Assembly: GCA_018971745.1 (NCBI GenBank)
Contig: JAGXAD010000041.1
Span: 1-6,777 of the forward strand
Source: Patescibacteria group bacterium
GTDB lineage: Bacteria > Patescibacteriota > Minisyncoccia > Sungbacterales > GWA2-42-14
Length of the DNA: 6,777 nucleotides
Direction of reading: 5' to 3'
Part shown: in pieces, positions 4,645 through 6,777 of the stretch
Position numbering within the stretch: the first letter of the stretch is position 1
Layout of the letters: each line of letters begins with the position of its first letter
Notes under the pieces: generated by a model
What the model saw: the letters and a program-made list of their open reading frames with translations, nothing else
Databases searched by the model: none
What the model was told of the DNA's origin: nothing
Position numbers and translations under genes: made by a program

Positions 4645-4674
4645 AAGCCGCCTTATCATAAGGCGGCTTAAAAA
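4640..4674. repeat. 16-bp perfect inverted repeat with TCA loop
   Basis: TTTTTAAGCCGCCTTA (4640-4655) and its perfect complement (4659-4674) flank TCA. The T-run comes before and the A-run after the GC core on both strands, the reverse of a standard bidirectional terminator. It could still fold in RNA of either strand at the end of the converging transcripts. Confidence 0.7.
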
Positions 4675-4753
4675 TGTTGGGATATTCTAAACTTTGCGCG
4701 AAACCATTTTGAACGAAACTAGCCCGCCTCCGCTTCGCTCCGGCGGAACGCTC

Positions 4754-4796
4754 GGGCGCGGCGGAATTCCCCCCACACCCCCCTTCCGCCGCGCCC
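4754..4796. repeat. 13-bp GC-rich hairpin with a C-rich (minus-strand G-rich) loop
   Basis: GGGCGCGGCGGAA (4754-4766) pairs perfectly with TTCCGCCGCGCCC (4784-4796). The 17-base loop holds C6-ACA-C6 on the plus strand, so the minus strand reads G6-TGT-G6, a possible quadruplex. The stretch is far richer in GC than its surroundings and lies downstream of the Nudix gene, in its untranslated tail. Confidence 0.65.
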
Positions 4797-4822
4797 TCGC
4801 TTTGAAAGCCGCCGACATTCAG

Positions 4823-4837
4823 GCCAGCGAAGCTGGC
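4823..4837. repeat. 6-bp hairpin just downstream of the Nudix stop
   Basis: GCCAGC-GAA-GCTGGC lies 18 bases past the Nudix stop on the minus strand. No T-tract follows, so Rho-independent termination is not supported; the hairpin could protect the 3' end of the minus-strand operon message. Apart from the hairpins listed, I see nothing in 4675-4855. Confidence 0.5.
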
Positions 4838-4855
4838 ACGCCGCAAGTGAATTTA

Positions 4856-5302
4856 TTATAACTTGCCTTCCTTAATCAATTCAATTGATGACTTACCGGT
4901 TTGGACTTTGTAAATAGTTTTATCGGGATTTTCGATAAAATCCTTGATTCTCTCCACTTGTTTTTGTGAAATTTTGGGCGGGAGTTTATCAATCTCAAAA
5001 TATTCTATTTTGTCTGCTTCGTCGTTGAGCGTAATTTCGCCACCAATCACTTTGCAGACAAAAGAAAAAACAATTTCGTTTTTATCTGGTTTGCTGTAAA
5101 CTCCCGCCAAAATTTCAATTTCAGCGTCCAAACCGGTTTCCTCTTTAATTTCCCTTTTTACGCCGTCCCACGGCGATTCTCCGTTTTCCAAAGTCCCGCC
5201 GGGCAAATTCCACAAATCATAGTCGCGCCGATGACAAAGCAACACTCGTTTTTGTTCATCAAATATGATTCCGAAAATACCGATTGTAAATTGAGGTTTC
5301 AT
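4856..5302 (-). CDS. Nudix hydrolase
   Basis: A 148-residue cytoplasmic pyrophosphohydrolase that cleaves a nucleoside diphosphate linked to another moiety, using divalent metal. The Nudix box G(x5)E(x7)REUxEExGU is complete: Gly36, Glu42, then REIKEETGL at 50-58, with Glu54/Glu55 as metal ligands. It is preceded by an MKPQFTIGIFGIIFDEQKRV strand typical of the fold and LWNLPGG. The substrate cannot be read from sequence. I chose ATG 5302; a TTG at 5341 in the same frame would add 13 residues but overlap the HIT gene by 32 bases. From 5302 the gap to the HIT stop is seven bases, with no Shine-Dalgarno, so translation probably depends on coupling. It is the last gene of the minus-strand operon. 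Length is normal for single-domain Nudix enzymes. Confidence 0.9.
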   Translation of the reverse strand: MKPQFTIGIFGIIFDEQKRVLLCHRRDYDLWNLPGGTLENGESPWDGVKREIKEETGLDAEIEILAGVYSKPDKNEIVFSFVCKVIGGEITLNDEADKIEYFEIDKLPPKISQKQVERIKDFIENPDKTIYKVQTGKSSIELIKEGKL

Positions 5303-5309
5303 GGCGCGA

Positions 5310-5810
5310 TTATTTTTGACTTTCAATAAGTTTGGAAGCAAGTTTTCTTAATTCTTCGGGGTCAGCCATTGGTCCGCTACCGGAAGAAATCCAACCCTCG
5401 TATTTTTCAAACCAAAATTCTTTTCCGCTCAAAACTTGCTTCCAAACACCTTTCTTCAAGTTTTCAGTGCCATGCATAGGAACAAGTTTTATATGGGCAT
5501 GGTCTATACCCGTTCCTTCCATCATCAGGCCAACACGCCCAACATCCGCAAAATAATTTTCAAGAATTTTAGCAACTTTCTTGGAAGCGATGATAAATTT
5601 TTGCAAAACATCATCGGGCATTTTCAAAACATCGCTTCCAAAATGTTGTTTTGGAATTACGCAACTAAAACCCTCGGTGTTAGGGTCAATGGCGAGCCAC
5701 GCCATAAATTCTTGGTCTTCCCAAAATATTCCTGGCGTTTGGATATTTCCCGCGGCTATCTCGCAGAAAATACATTTGTTGTCTTTTGTTGTTGCTTCGT
5801 ATTTCGTCAT
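5310..5810 (-). CDS. HIT-family nucleotide hydrolase/transferase
   Basis: A 166-residue histidine-triad protein; relatives hydrolyse AMP-lysine or other nucleoside phosphoramidates or dinucleoside polyphosphates in the cytosol. The N-terminal CIFCEIAAG (Cys13, Cys16) is the usual zinc-type start, followed by PNTEGFSCVIPKQHFGSD (His56). The triad reads HAHIKL at 104-109 and continues VPMHG (His113). The middle His106, the nucleophile in this family, is kept, but the third triad position is Lys108. The C-terminal segment with YEGWISSGSGP is a longer tail than in HINT-type proteins. The start is six bases after the HNH stop and the stop seven bases before the Nudix ATG, with no clear Shine-Dalgarno, so operon membership is likely. 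The exact substrate is unknown. Confidence 0.9.
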   Translation of the reverse strand: MTKYEATTKDNKCIFCEIAAGNIQTPGIFWEDQEFMAWLAIDPNTEGFSCVIPKQHFGSDVLKMPDDVLQKFIIASKKVAKILENYFADVGRVGLMMEGTGIDHAHIKLVPMHGTENLKKGVWKQVLSGKEFWFEKYEGWISSGSGPMADPEELRKLASKLIESQK

Positions 5811-5816
5811 ACTATT

Positions 5817-6527
5817 TTATTCATTAAAAGCATTTCCTTTTCCCAAATTGCAACGAGAACATTTTGTCTCAAGATTTTCGGGGAGAGTTTCGCCACCTTT
5901 TGACCACGGAGTAATATGATCAACATGTAGCTCAACATCTCTTTCCTTTCGCGGGCTACGCCCGCATTTTTGGCAGGTAAATCCGTCTCGCATCAAAATC
6001 CTAAATCTCAACCTGTCCGATATTCCTCTCCTAGTTTTGTGCTTAAATACTTGACCGGAAAGTTCATCAACAGAGGTCGTTTCGTTTTCCACGTTGCTCA
6101 CCGCTTCGTCTTCTGTTTTGTCGGCGTTGATGTAAGCAACAAAAATTTCTAACGCTTTCATCCAACTACCGAAGTGTCTTTTGTAAGTGCCAGCATTGTA
6201 CGCCGAAATGGGCGGCACCATCTCTGATATTCTTGGCTGTCTGCCAAGTTTCGTCCACGCTTCCTCAAGATTTTTAAATAATTCCTCGTCAGAAAGCCGA
6301 GTATTTTGTTGAATTTTTGTTTTACCGAGCCCTGCTAAAACGGTGGCTTTAGACCAAGAGCCAAACCTTCTTTTGGGCGTTGAGTTGTCAAATTTTCCAT
6401 GTTTCCCATATTGGCTCATCGTTAGAAAATCTTGGCCCAATTCAGCCGCCACTCGTTTTATGTCGGCGATTATTTCATCGTCTGGAACATTGCGATAAAT
6501 TTTTTCCAATTCAAATTTCATATTCAT
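5817..6527 (-). CDS. HNH endonuclease with two homing-endonuclease-associated repeats
   Basis: A 236-residue probable DNA-cutting enzyme. Residues about 8-130 hold two repeats of the homing-endonuclease-associated (HNH_repeat) kind, each starting with an acidic helix (PDDEIIADIKRVAAELG; SDEELFKNLEEAWTKLG) and ending in a Tyr/Arg-FGSW motif (RRFGSWSKATVLAG; RHFGSWMKALEIF). These probably bind DNA. After an acidic linker (135-160), the HNH nuclease domain follows: LRFRILMRDGFTC, zinc cysteines 185/188 and 223/226, catalytic HVDH (201-204) and Asn218 in PENLETKCSRCN. All key residues are present, so activity is plausible. The start overlaps the XRE stop as ATGA; a second ATG two codons on is also possible. 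It could be a freestanding homing nuclease, a restriction enzyme or a regulator of DNA damage; no methyltransferase is seen here. Confidence 0.88.
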   Translation of the reverse strand: MNMKFELEKIYRNVPDDEIIADIKRVAAELGQDFLTMSQYGKHGKFDNSTPKRRFGSWSKATVLAGLGKTKIQQNTRLSDEELFKNLEEAWTKLGRQPRISEMVPPISAYNAGTYKRHFGSWMKALEIFVAYINADKTEDEAVSNVENETTSVDELSGQVFKHKTRRGISDRLRFRILMRDGFTCQKCGRSPRKERDVELHVDHITPWSKGGETLPENLETKCSRCNLGKGNAFNE

Positions 6528-6730
6528 TTCAAAAGCTCATCAACGGAAACATCAAGCGCTTTGGCGAGCTTCTCCAAGACAGCCAAAGTAACATTGACCT
6601 TTCCGCCCTCAATCGCGCTCATATAGCTTCTGTCCATATCTATCGCTCGGCAAATGTCGCCTTGCGACATTTTACGGCGAAGCCGTATGCGCTTAATGTT
6701 CTCTCCAAGTTTTTTGGAAATTTGAGCCAT
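6524..6730 (-). CDS. XRE-family helix-turn-helix regulator, controller-like
   Basis: A 68-residue single-domain DNA-binding protein of the Cro/CI (XRE) family. Five short helices are evident: KKLGENIKRIRLRRKM, SQGDICRAIDM, SYMSAIEGGKVN, TLAVLEKLAKALD and VDELLK. The helix-turn-helix spans about 22-46. There is no extra ligand or dimerisation domain, so it resembles restriction-modification controller proteins and small phage repressors. It overlaps the HNH gene by four bases (ATGA), making it the first gene of the operon and a likely autoregulator. No Shine-Dalgarno precedes the ATG; possible promoter boxes end only a few bases upstream, suggesting a leaderless or very short-leader mRNA. All genes after it run in the same direction. 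Confidence 0.9.
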   Translation of the reverse strand: MAQISKKLGENIKRIRLRRKMSQGDICRAIDMDRSYMSAIEGGKVNVTLAVLEKLAKALDVSVDELLK

Positions 6731-6776
6731 ATTTATATTATCACTTTATCAGCTATTGCGCCATGTCTCAATATGG
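6727..6776 (-). promoter_or_regulatory. Candidate promoter and operator of the XRE operon
   Basis: Minus-strand TTGAGA (6766-6771), a 17-base spacer and TAAAGT (6743-6748) form a weak promoter; GATAAT at 6737-6742 is an alternative -10 that would give a leaderless message. Two TGATAA copies (6738-6743, 6746-6751) lie 8 bases apart, and CCATATT (6727-6733) is inverted as AATATGG (6770-6776). Such repeats near a small XRE gene are plausible binding sites, but this is inference and the window ends here. Confidence 0.3.
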
Positions 6777-6777
6777 A

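Noticed and set aside
4640..4674. Classical bidirectional intrinsic terminator
   Set aside because: A standard one has As before and Ts after the stem; here the order is reversed on both strands, so the hairpin is not followed by a U-tract in either direction.
4643..4846. 67-codon minus-strand ORF across the GC-rich structured region
   Set aside because: It is composed almost entirely of hairpin arms and C-rich loop sequence, its peptide is Ala/Gly/Arg low complexity with no recognisable domain, and it has no ribosome site.

Overview
The window looks like a stretch of a small, AT-rich bacterial genome, most likely a Candidate Phyla Radiation (Patescibacteria, Parcubacteria-like) organism. 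This is inferred from the compact gene order, lysine-rich proteins, short low-complexity AT repeats translated inside a housekeeping gene (tsaD), and a two-helix membrane protein of a type I associate with these genomes. TGA acts as a normal stop (the XRE gene ends in TGA), so the TGA=Gly code of Gracilibacteria/SR1 does not apply. No rRNA marker is present, so the placement is provisional.

Layout. (1) 1-1743, plus strand: a family-12 (plant ALDH12-like) delta-1-pyrroline-5-carboxylate dehydrogenase, started by a strong AGGAGG site and closed by an intrinsic terminator. (2) 1757-2162, plus strand: a clear sigma70-type promoter, then a tatA-like gene broken by a one-base deletion, a tiny translationally coupled ORF, and a terminator whose hairpin lies inside the 3' coding end of the convergent tsaD. 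(3) 2112-3320, minus strand: tsaD (tRNA t6A synthesis) carrying three in-frame inserts made of degenerate 7-base repeats. (4) 3321-3520: an intergenic region with a 22-bp inverted repeat whose arms abut the tsaD start and the tRNA-Glu promoter. (5) 3483-4524, plus strand: a compact unit of tRNA-Glu(UUC), a membrane protein gene and tRNA-Arg(GCG). (6) 4495-4855: about 360 bases with no credible gene but dense secondary structure: a predicted three-way-junction RNA ending in T10, a second partial copy of the tRNA-Arg 3' end, a 16-bp inverted repeat and GC-rich hairpins. (7) 4856-6776, minus strand: a tight operon of an XRE regulator, an HNH endonuclease with homing-endonuclease-associated repeats, a HIT-family hydrolase and a Nudix hydrolase. 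The genes are separated by -4, 6 and 7 bases.

How the genes relate. tsaD and the two tRNAs belong to translation, though neither tRNA-Glu(UUC) nor tRNA-Arg(GCG) is a t6A substrate, because t6A is found on ANN-decoding tRNAs. The XRE-HNH pair resembles controller/endonuclease pairs. HIT and Nudix are small nucleotide-processing enzymes that may simply be co-transcribed. The most unusual non-coding signal is the structured region after tRNA-Arg, where an extra tRNA 3' end marks either a decayed integration or duplication event or the origin of a small RNA.
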